A stretch of 64,000 bases of DNA, taken from Vicia villosa. Taxonomy: Eukaryota > Streptophyta > Magnoliopsida > Fabales > Fabaceae. Numbering within the stretch: position 1 is the stretch's first letter; every line of letters begins with the position of its first letter. Positions 13,449-22,729 of the stretch are shown here, piece by piece. The notes under the pieces are model-generated. The model saw nothing but the letters and a program-made list of their open reading frames with translations, did not search any database and was not told where the DNA came from. The position numbers and the translations under genes were made by a program. The stretch lies in contig NC_081183.1 in assembly GCF_029867415.1 (NCBI RefSeq), forward strand, positions 52,712,336 through 52,776,335, in the 5' to 3' direction.

Positions 13449-14039
13449 TGAATTGCCTCGTTAAAAACCTTACCAGGAAAACCCAATGGGACAAAACCAC
13501 GGTGAAGGAAAACAGAGTGCAAAACATATGTATTTCTCCCCCTCATGCAGACATTTACATGTGAGACGATATTCTTTGTAGTCGTTGCTTAAAATGTCTT
13601 CTTCGAAGTGACTTCATGTAGTGGTAATAGTTATGTAGGATTTTATGAAGTTGTTTACATGATTTGTTTCATAGATCTCCATGAAATGGTTGTACCATCA
13701 CATGTAAATAAATAACCTCTTTCTGATCTACCATTGTGAGAATCTGACAAGTAACCTGCATCTCTAAGATAACGAAGTATATGTTTGACCGCTTTCCAAT
13801 TTCTTCGTGTAGGTGAATATTTCTATCTTACTTATAGATTGATCGCAAATGATATATCATGATGTGTATATTTAGCAAGGTGCATTAATACTCCAATTGC
13901 ACTAAGATATGGTACTTCAGGACCAAGCAATTTTTATCCTTTTCTCGAGGCCTAAAAAGATCTTTTTCCACATCTAATGATCTAACAACCATATTGGAGT
14001 AGGCAACATGTGACATTTGTTCATAGAGAATCATTTCAA

Positions 14040-14420
14040 CACTTTTCTATATAGCCTTCTTGATGTACAAATATTCTTTTGTCCACATGCTCAATTTGCA
14101 AACCTAGACATATTTTGTCTTTTCTAGGTCCTTCATCTTAAACTCTTTATTTAAACAATTTATAGCTTTAGGAAGCTCTTCAGGAGTTCCAATAATACTT
14201 ATGTCATCCACATAGACAACTATTATTGCAAATACTTTTCCACATCATGTTATGAAAATACAAGGACAAATTGAGTTATTAGTATATTCATCATTTAGTA
14301 AATATTCATTGAGGCGATTATACCACATGCATCCAGATTCTTTCAGCCCATAGAGAGACTTGTTCAATTTGATGTAGTAGTTTTCTCGAGATCCATAATT
14401 ATGTGCCTATGGTATATTGA
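14040..14420 (-). pseudogene. Ty1-copia reverse transcriptase relic (copy A)
   Basis: Minus-strand translation gives ISIIGTPEELPKAINCLNKE, which follows the YVDD active-site strand in copia reverse transcriptases, then FKMKDLEKTK. On the 5' side is SLYGLKESGCMWYNRLNEYL, the family's 'LYGLKQSGRMWYNRL' block. Stops and frame breaks lie between the blocks. The same relic is at about 34310-34650 in copy B, so both copies are inactive. Confidence 0.75.
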
Positions 14421-16360
14421 ACCCTTCAGGGAGTTTCACGTAAATGTTACTATTAAGTGAACCATATAAATAAGATGTCATTACATCCATCATGTTCAAA
14501 TTAAGCCCTTCATGTGTTACAAGGCTAATTAATTATCAAAAAATCGATTCAATCCACCACATGTGAATATGTTTTATCAAAATCAATCATAGGTCTTTTC
14601 AAAAATCATTGAGCAATAAATCAAACTTTATATCATTCTTATTTTTTTTCTTCACAAAAACTCATTTATATCACATTAGTTTCACACCTTGAGGTGTTCA
14701 GACTACAGGTCCAAAAGTGAGTTACTTGTAAAGTGAGTTTAATTCTTCTTCAATTGAATATATTCATTTTGGCCAATTCTCACTTAGTCTATAATCTTTA
14801 ATAGACTTTGACTCATGATCCTCGTTATCATTGATCACTTTGTCAATATTGACTTTATTTGGTTATCTCAATTTCGGTTCCATTCCATTTCATACATGAC
14901 ATAATTTATCGAGATCTCTTTATTTCATATTTCAAGTACTTGATTTTTTCTTCTGGAACTAAAAATTAAATTATGTCAAAGTGCTCTTAGCATTTTCATA
15001 TCCTCACTTAGGTCATCTTTAGTTTCTTTTCTTAGTAGAGGACTTTTAACATTGGAACCGACTTTCATACCACGCTTCAGGCGCAGCAACAACTTATTTG
15101 CAATATTATATTATCCAATAGGAGAATTCACTTTGAGTGGAGTATTATCAGCTGATAATTTATTTCATAAACTTTACAAATGAATAATATTTTGAACTTT
15201 TGGTTCATATTGATTTGTATGAGGATCAAGACAACAATTTATTTTAAATTATTCATTTGAACTTCTTGTTCGTGATTTCAGCTGTTTATCCCCCCCCCCC
15301 TAATATTGAGAAAATTAATTTATCAAGTGATAATCAGCCTACTGGGCAGCAATCAAGTATTTGATTATTTTCTCAAATTATATCCTCAAAATTGAGATTC
15401 ATATTGATTATATTTTTCCAATATTCTTTCATGACTCATCTTAATGTATTATATTGGAGCAATTGGAATATACACAACACATCCAAATGTTCACTTAGAT
15501 GAGAGATATTAGAATAAATTAGGGAGAACTTAAGATATAGTGTCTTGTTGGCTTAATGCGAATAAATATCTTAATATCATTCTTTGGGTGTTTCAAATAT
15601 ATAATTTAGAATTGATGATCTCATAAGTATCAACCATATAATTAACTTTAGACGTCTAAAGAATGGATCTTCGGGTCCATTTTCTTTTTATGAACATATA
15701 TTATATGATATTCAATATTAATTTTAATAATATATGTGATACTTATACAGAAATTTATAAAAAATCCAGAAAACAAGATCTTAGTCTAATTAGTTGAGAA
15801 AATAATTTCACAAATTCTGGTTGTGAGTAGAGACATATGCATGATATTTTAGTCGATGCAACAATTAATGTCATAAAAATGCAATTTCTCAAATTTTTAT
15901 TTTCCTTTAGAAACACACAAAAATTGACTTGATTGAAGAAACTTCTGGTTCTTCAATACAAATTATTCGCTTCATATTACATTCGAGATGACCCAACCGG
16001 TTTTACTAACAATACATTTAAGTGTAATTTGTAAACTATTGGTTTACAAATAGTTTACAATGACATGTGCTTAAATTGTACTATAAGTGTAGTACAAGCC
16101 CGAGGAAAAAGCCGGTAGCTTTTTATACTATACATTTTATGTGCAAATTCATTTGTGTAACGCAAAGATATTCAATACCTCCAGTATAATTCAAAACCAA
16201 TATAACAGTATCTCATTATTAAACACTTTAATCAAACACACTCATATGAACATATTATCATATAATTATCAAACAATTACTCCTTATAAAATTAAACATA
16301 TTTAATCATATAATATTATATCACTAAAGTTATATTGTCATATAATTAATTTGATTTACT

Positions 16361-16929
16361 ATCCTTCGGGGATGGATAAGTTCTTCAAAAACTATAAAAA
16401 TAATTTATTTTTCTATCCATCAGGGATGCTTGATAAGTTCTTCAGGAACTATATAAATAATTTGTTATAAACAATAATCTAAAAAAATTTATATAACCAT
16501 CCTTCTGGGATGCGTTAAAATTATTTTTGTCATTTTTCTCGAGTGACAATCTTTTAATGAGCATATTACAAATTATGAATTTTTAGATCGATACAAAAAA
16601 AAATTATGAAATCCTTCTTAGATTCAATAATATTATAGATGCGACCTTTTAAAGAGGATTGAACGTTGAATTCTTCTGGAATTCATCAATTATTGATAAA
16701 CATCGATTAAACTCAATCTTTGATCAATAATTTGAAGATAGTTTAATATTAATCTTTAGTTCTACAAATATCACATCACAAACTATTTCCATAAACAACG
16801 ATCAAGAAAAATTATTCTCTGTGCAATCCTTCAGGGATGCCTGAATATTAAATTAACACTTTTATGTATTAAGATTCAATTCCGAGCAAACATATAGAAA
16901 TGCTTTAATGTTGAATTCTTCCGGAATTT
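16361..16929. repeat. Cluster of short hairpins with TTCNG loops (copy A)
   Basis: At least eight short inverted repeats share the loop TTCNG but have different stems. Examples are ATCC-TTCGG-GGAT (16361-16373), AGTTC-TTCAG-GAACT (about 16438), CATCC-TTCTG-GGATG (about 16500), GAATTC-TTCTG-GAATTC (about 16671) and AATTC-TTCCG-GAATT (within 16913-16929). Stem changes on one side are mostly matched on the other. The cluster lies in the element's 5' region, between the primer-site end and the pol relics, where gag would be expected. Confidence 0.8.
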
Positions 16930-17142
16930 AACAAGAATGATCAAAGAAATCTAATATTATTGTACAAGGTAAATAAATTTCTCTACAAAATATATATAAA
17001 AATAAACATATTTATATGAAGAAAAAAAATAGTAACAAAATCATGAATTATATTATATCTGTTCAAATATATTAAGATTAGAAAATTAACATAGAACCTG
17101 GCTATATCATTACCCGCGTTGTAGAGTATCGTGCTGATAACG

Positions 17143-17380
17143 TGTTATGAAATTAACTAAAACAATATAGATGAAGGAGAGATGAATGAGAGAAAAGAAG
17201 AGAAAAAGTAATATTGTATTATCATCTATCAAGTAGATAGCTTTACATTGCAAAGTGGTCTCTATTTATAGGATATTAAGAAGGTGAAAAACCATAATCT
17301 TACTATACCACTTAATAGGGAATATGAAGATGAAAGATAAGAATATATGTGGACATCCACAATAATATTTATTCATAACA
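17143..17380 (-). repeat. Ty1-copia 5' LTR, copy A
   Basis: A 238-base LTR with ends TGTTATGAA...TTCATAACA, similar to the two LTRs of copy B. The adjoining internal sequence reads (minus strand) CGTTATCAGCACGATACT, the presumed primer-site region. Its short length is typical of copia LTRs. Confidence 0.85.
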
Positions 17381-17420
17381 CTTAGTAATATAATAAATTA
17401 ATTGTTGTCCCCTTATTAGA

Positions 17421-18030
17421 ACTAGTGGGATACCCGTGCGTTCGCACGGGTACTCGTGTGTACACACGCTTTTGTTTTTAAAATATAATAAAAAGGTAAA
17501 AAAAGAAAAATATGTATATTTTTTTTACAAATAGAGTTTAGAAAAATATTTGGATAAAAAAATGTTCCAATTTAAAAAAATAAAAAATCCACTCATTAAT
17601 TTAAAAATAATATTTACCATTAAAAACATATATAAGTGAAATAATTACATCAATAATATATAGCTCACTAATAATTTTAAAATAAAAATATTAGTAACAT
17701 AAATAATTAAAAACAACCGCGCATTTGTTTCAAAGATATAATAAAAATGAAATGAAAAAAGACAAAATTGTCTAACCAAAATATTTTATTATTTTTAAAA
17801 GAGATATTAAATCGATTTTTATAATCTCTTCTATATATAAAATATTTGAATTAACAATATAATTATTACTATATATAAATATTTTTGTTTGGAAATTAAT
17901 TATATAATATTTAAATAAACAATAAACATTTTTTAGTTATTATTCAATATTAAAATTAATAGCTTACTATCAATATCATATGCGTGTACCATATCAGTAC
18001 CCGTGTGTTTGCACGGGTACTAATGTGTTA
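17421..18030 (-). mobile_element. Helitron-like 3' terminus and related hairpin modules
   Basis: On the minus strand a perfect hairpin, ACCCGTGCGAACGCACGGGT (17432-17451), is followed six bases later by CTAG and then T (17421-17425). That is the Helitron 3' signature: hairpin, CTRR, then host T. A second diverged hairpin lies at about 17998-18020 with a similar AT-rich block after it, and a third AT-rich module starts near 17700, suggesting tandem partial copies. No Rep/helicase coding sequence is visible, so any element is non-autonomous. The 5' end (TC) could not be fixed. Confidence 0.5.
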
Positions 18031-18696
18031 CGCACATTTATTTCTAAAAAATAATAAAAATAAAATAAATAAAAGATAAATTGTTTTGGCAAAAGAATTT
18101 ATTATTTTAAAAGAGAATAAATTGGTGCCTAAATTTTTTTACGTATATAAAAATATTTTAATTAATAGTAATTTTATTTCGTATTTGATTTTTTTTTTGT
18201 TTTGACATTATTTTTGTTTCTCTTATTTATTCTCATTTATTGACTCTACATATTTGAATCATATGTTTCATTTGTCCCGCACAATATTATTTTGTACGAC
18301 ATAATTGTATTTAAATATTCACTACAAATAATATGTATGAATATTTTCTTGTCTAAATCTAATTGGTTGTGTTGTGTCCCATGCCACTTTAAAATTAAAA
18401 TAAAATAAAATAATTAAAATGAAAGCTTAAGATCATCTATATTTTTAAAGTAATAAATTCCATTTACTAAAACTTTTATGATAATATATACTAATTTTCT
18501 AAAAAAAAGTAATTTACCATATTATATATTCCTTTCAATGATTATTGACAATAATTAATATTTAAGATTAATATAATGATGGAAGAGATTAATGTTAGAA
18601 TATCAAGTTAGAATATAATTTAATTTTGTTTTCTATCGGTACCTTCTATGAAATAAAATTTTATATTTAATAATATCTTTGGATTGTTAGAATATC

Positions 18697-18701
18697 ATGT
18701 C
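18697..18701. other. Target site duplication of copia copy B (left), ATGTC
   Basis: ATGTC directly precedes the LTR start TGTTATG at 18702 and is repeated directly after the other LTR at 37968-37972. A perfect 5-bp duplication confirms that 18702-37967 is one original insertion with later nested insertions. Confidence 0.9.
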
Positions 18702-18930
18702 TGTTATGAAATTAACCAAAACAATATAGAGATGAAGGAGAGATGAATGAGAGAAAAAGTAATATTGTATTATCATCTTTCAAGTGTCCTTTACATTGTA
18801 ATATGAGTCTCTATTTATAGGACTCAAGGGAGATATAAAATCACATATATTAAACACATATTAAGTATGGAATAGGAAGATGAAGAACTAGGAGATGGAT
18901 GGACATCCACTAATATAAATATTCATAACA
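18702..18930 (-). repeat. Ty1-copia 3' LTR, copy B
   Basis: 229 bases, TGTTATGAAATT to ATATTCATAACA. The adjoining plus-strand sequence CTCCCCCTTGG is the complement of the purine tract that primes plus-strand DNA synthesis. Confidence 0.9.
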
Positions 18931-18955
18931 CTCCCCCTTGGATGTCCATTGAGGA

Positions 18956-19112
18956 TATGCCTCGTTAAAACCTTACTAAAAAAAAACCCAGTGGAAAAAA
19001 TTCTAGTGAAGGAAAAAGAGTACAATGTCCTTTGAATGTGAATTGCCTCGTTAAAAACCTTACCAGGAAAACCCAATGGGACAAAACCACGGTGAAGGAA
19101 AAAAGAGCGCAA
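18956..19112 (-). repeat. Tandem pair of conserved copia 3' non-coding motifs
   Basis: Two diverged copies of about 75 bases, starting near 18956 and 19042, both read TGCCTCGTTAAAA then CCTTAC then AACCCA and end in GAAGGAAAAAGAG-type sequence. They lie between the purine tract and the pol relics. The array in copy A begins exactly at the second motif. Confidence 0.65.
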
Positions 19113-19679
19113 AACATATGTATTTCTCCCCCTCATGTAGACATTTACATGTGAGACGATATTCTTTGTAGTCGTTGCTTAAAATGTCTTCTTCGAAGTG
19201 ACTTCATGTAGTGGTAATAGTTATGTAGGATTTTATGAAGTTGTTTCCATGATTTGTTTCATAGATCTCCATGAAATGGTTGTACCATCACATGTAAATA
19301 AATAACCTCTTTCTGATCTACCATTGTGAGAATCTGACAAGTAACCTGCATCTCTAAGATAACGAAGTATATGTTTGACCGCTTTCCAATTTCTTCGTGT
19401 AGGTGAATATTTCTATCTTACTTATAGATTGATCGCAAATTATATATCATGATGTGTATATTTAGCAAGGTGCATTAGTACTCCAATTGCACTAAGATAT
19501 GGTACTTCAGGACCAAGCAATTTTTATCCTTTTCTCGAGGCCTAAAAAGATCTTTTTCCACATCTAATGATCTAACAACCATATTGGAGTAGGCAACATG
19601 TGACATTTGTTCATAGAGAATCATTTCAACACTTTTCTATATAGCCTTCTTGATGTACAAATATTCTTTTGTCCACATG

Positions 19680-20983
19680 TGTTAGAATCCCATTTGTGCA
19701 TAGTTTGTATATATGTTTTGTGGTATTTCTGAAACTCTTGTGCCAAATTTGATTACTTTTTGATATAATAGTATGTAAATAAATAACTTTATGTTTATTT
19801 TCTAAATTAAGTTAGTTTATTAACTCTTGTTATGTTTTCTTTAGGTTTCAACAATTTTTTGGACAAGATGGAATGAAAAGAATGGTCAAAACAAGCTTGC
19901 AATGAGGATGGAATGCAAAAAGAAGAATTTTTGTGGAAGGAGGTCCGCTCAGCGGAGTCCAAGCGGACCCAGGCAGGGATGACAGCCATTTTTCTACCAG
20001 CAAGTCCGCTCAGCGGAGCTGAAGCGGACATGGGCAGTGAAGAGCAGAAAATTTACCTCCGCTCAGTGGACCCTCTCCGCTCAGCGGACCTTGAAGACAA
20101 AACAGATATTTTTACTGCTCCGCTCAGCGGACCTACTTTTTCAACTTTTGTTCCTAGCCACATAAAATTGATGATTAAGGGTGGTTAGCTTAGTTCTTAT
20201 CATAACACACACTTGGGAAAAAAGTTAGGGCAAGAGAAGAAGAGAAAAACCATTTTTCTTAAGAGAAAATCAAGATTTCCAAACATCTTTCTTTGATCTT
20301 CTTGAGTTTGATGTCACTAAATCTTGGTTTGTTGCTTGTTGTTGAAGCTTCCATGGATATGGAGGGCTAAGTTTCATCTTGTGTCAAGATTAGAGGTAGT
20401 TAGTTTGTAAATATGTACTTTCTTTGATCTATTATGTATGAATTTGGTTAATGATTAATACATGGTGAATATCTTGTTATTTATGTTTCATTTGTTGTTT
20501 TGGATCATTATCGAGAGATATGTTTCAAAGCTAGATCTAAAAGATATTCATCTATCAATAAACAAACTCTAGAGATAGATTTGTGAGTTGATAATCACAA
20601 GTATCAAGCTTTTAAGATTATCATGTTTATTGTCGGCATGAGAGATCATCTGACGGTGAATATGATAATAATCACGATATTGCTTTAGAGATAAACGGTA
20701 TCGAGAGGATACGTGATTGTATTAATCATGAATAGGTTCATATATATAATCATTAGAGTACATATGAAGCAAACTAATGAACACTAATCTTGACACAGTT
20801 TTACCAAACCGTTTTTAAACCCGAAGTTATTGTCTTTAATTTCTTTTCATGCTATTTATTTTTCATGATATTAAAAACATCCAAAACCTTAACTCAAAAT
20901 ACACTGAGCTGTAGAACGGCAATAATATCGCATCAATCCCTGAGGAGACGATACTAATAATACTTATCCTAAACTTTCTAACA
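19680..20983 (+). repeat. Athila 5' LTR
   Basis: 1304 bases, TGTTAGAATCCC to ACTTTCTAACA. It contains five TCCGCTCAGCGGA-type hairpins (19944-20131, the third with one mismatch). Relative to the 3' LTR it has one extra 18-base unit at about 20068-20085, a gain or loss of one hairpin unit. Confidence 0.93.
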
Positions 20984-20986
20984 AAA

Positions 20987-21004
20987 TGGCGCCGTTGCCG
21001 GGGA
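20987..21004 (+). other. Athila primer binding site
   Basis: TGGCGCCGTTGCCGGGGA begins three bases after the LTR. This 18-base site, usually assigned to an aspartate tRNA, is characteristic of Athila-lineage elements. Confidence 0.85.
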
Positions 21005-21117
21005 TTGGCGTTAAGATATTATAAGCATAGCAATAGTTTTTGTGTGTTTTGAGTATAAATATTATTATTATTACCTAGTCTTTGCTCACTTTTTGGTTAG
21101 TGTTTCAGCTCTGGTTT

Positions 21118-22728
21118 ATGCGTGGGAGTGTACCAGCAGATCAACTTCTTTTTGATCCAGAAATTGAAAGAACCGCAAGGAGATTGAATAGTAAAACCAG
21201 AAGAAGAAGGAAACTAGCCAAAGAACGAAGATTAGCCCAAGAAGCTACTACTTCATCAGCACCACAAGTTATAGAAGAAGAGATGGCAGGGCATGGAGAA
21301 CAGGATCCACCACCGCCACCACCACCACCTCCTAGAGCACCATGTGCTAACAGTCCAAGAAGAGCAGCCCAGTTTGCACGAAATGACAACAATGCAAGAA
21401 ATTCTGAAATGAAGACTGGCATTCTTCAGCTACTTTATGCTAGTCCCTTTGCAGGACTTGATCATGAGGACCCATATACACACTTGACAAAGTTCTATGA
21501 AATTGCCGGAGCAGTCAGGGCACCTGAAAGAGAGGAAGAGCAAGTGTTTAAAAGATTATTTCCTCACTCATTGATTGGTAAAGCAAAGGATTGGTACCTT
21601 GATCAACCTACTCAAACCATGACAAATTGGAATGAGTTAGAAGAAAAGTTTCTTGATAGGTTCTTTCCTCAATCAAGGTTGCTTGAAGCAAAAACAACAA
21701 TTTCAGTGTTCTCTCAAGGTGTGAATGAAACTCTTAATGAAGCATGGGAAAGGTATAAGTCAATGTTGAGAAAATGTCCGAGTCATGGCTTTGATGAACT
21801 CACCCAGATTCACATTTTTCGTAATGGCTTACAACCACAACCGAAGCTTCTTTTAGATGCTACAGCTGGAGGTTCCTTAATGGCTAAGACAGCGGAGGAA
21901 GCAATAGAGATAATTGAGAAAATGGCCAGAAATGATCATCAGGTGCAACATAACCGAGGAGTTGTTCAAAAGAAACCGGGGCTTATTGAACTAGGAACCA
22001 ATGATGCTATTCTTGCTCAGAACAAGCTGCTTTCTCAACAAGTGGAGGAGCTTACCAAACAAATGGCAAGGTTACCTCAACAACTCAAGGAATTACATGA
22101 TCCTAACAAGAACAAACAAGTCGCTTTGTGTGAGCTTTGTAGTGGAGACCACCCTACCGGATATTGTCCACCGGTGAATGAAGTGAATTATATGGTGAAT
22201 CAAAATCAAGGAGGTTATAAACAAAGACAAGCTCCTTTCCAAAACCAAGGTGGATACCAACAAAGGCCTAATGCACCGCAATATGGCCAAGGGTGGCGAC
22301 AAGATAATTATCAACAAAGACAAAGTCCTTATCAACAACAACCACCTTCTCAAGACAAACCTTCAAAGTTGGAGGAGACTCTAAATCAATTCATGCAAGC
22401 ATCAATGGCGAATCAAAAGAGTAATGAAGCGGCAATAAAGAATTTAGAAACTCAAGTCGGCCAACTTGCAAAACAATTAGCCGAGAAGCAAACCGGACCA
22501 TCATTCACGGCAAACACTCAAACCAATCCTAAGGAGCATTGCAAAGCGGTTGTAACTAGGAGTGGGAGGGTGCTTGAAAGTGAAGTGGAGAAGGAGGTTG
22601 AGGAGGAGGAAGTTAGGATAGAAAAGGAGAAAGATGTAGAAAGTGAAGTAGAACCAAAGAAAAATGAGGGAGTCTTAGTTGAAAATGAGAGTGAAGAAAA
22701 AAGTGAGGAAGAAAAAGAAAAAAAATAG
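21118..22728 (+). CDS. gag: Athila Gag polyprotein
   Basis: The frame is open from 21082; I chose the ATG at 21118 because the preceding residues (MLTFWLVFQLWF) are hydrophobic and unlike Gag. Product: capsid/nucleocapsid precursor for particle assembly in the cytoplasm. The N-terminus is basic (RRRRKLAKERR). The retrotransposon Gag domain lies near residues 110-270 of the open frame, with KAKDWYLDQP and WNELEEKFLDRFFPQ blocks typical of plant gypsy Gag. A CX2CX3HX4C zinc knuckle (CELCSGDHPTGYC) lies at about residues 349-361, then a Gln/Tyr-rich stretch and an acidic Glu/Lys C-terminus. The frame ends with TAG at 22726, just after an 8-A run (22718-22725). Confidence 0.9.
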   Translation: MRGSVPADQLLFDPEIERTARRLNSKTRRRRKLAKERRLAQEATTSSAPQVIEEEMAGHGEQDPPPPPPPPPRAPCANSPRRAAQFARNDNNARNSEMKTGILQLLYASPFAGLDHEDPYTHLTKFYEIAGAVRAPEREEEQVFKRLFPHSLIGKAKDWYLDQPTQTMTNWNELEEKFLDRFFPQSRLLEAKTTISVFSQGVNETLNEAWERYKSMLRKCPSHGFDELTQIHIFRNGLQPQPKLLLDATAGGSLMAKTAEEAIEIIEKMARNDHQVQHNRGVVQKKPGLIELGTNDAILAQNKLLSQQVEELTKQMARLPQQLKELHDPNKNKQVALCELCSGDHPTGYCPPVNEVNYMVNQNQGGYKQRQAPFQNQGGYQQRPNAPQYGQGWRQDNYQQRQSPYQQQPPSQDKPSKLEETLNQFMQASMANQKSNEAAIKNLETQVGQLAKQLAEKQTGPSFTANTQTNPKEHCKAVVTRSGRVLESEVEKEVEEEEVRIEKEKDVESEVEPKKNEGVLVENESEEKSEEEKEKK

Positions 22729-22729
22729 A

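Larger units (their letters stand above)
13449..17380 (-). mobile_element. Ty1-copia element copy A (5' part; left part beyond the array)
   Basis: Sequence 13449-14087 matches 19037-19679 and 14088-17380 matches 34320-37967, so this is the same family as copia copy B. The 5' LTR is 17143-17380. The 3' LTR is missing because the tandem array is inserted about 107 bases inside the element from the 3' LTR (by comparison with copy B), leaving that end left of the window. Coding remains are minus-strand reverse transcriptase fragments full of stops. The next five bases after the LTR are CTTAG, a possible target duplication whose partner is outside the window. Confidence 0.85.

Noticed and set aside
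15288..15301. Poly-C run as a functional element
   Set aside because: It is a homopolymer whose length differs in copia copy B (about 35524-35533); probably simple slippage.
21141..21422. Minus-strand 93-codon frame opposite Athila gag
   Set aside because: Shadow of the gag frame; the poly-Gly run is the complement of a proline-rich gag segment.
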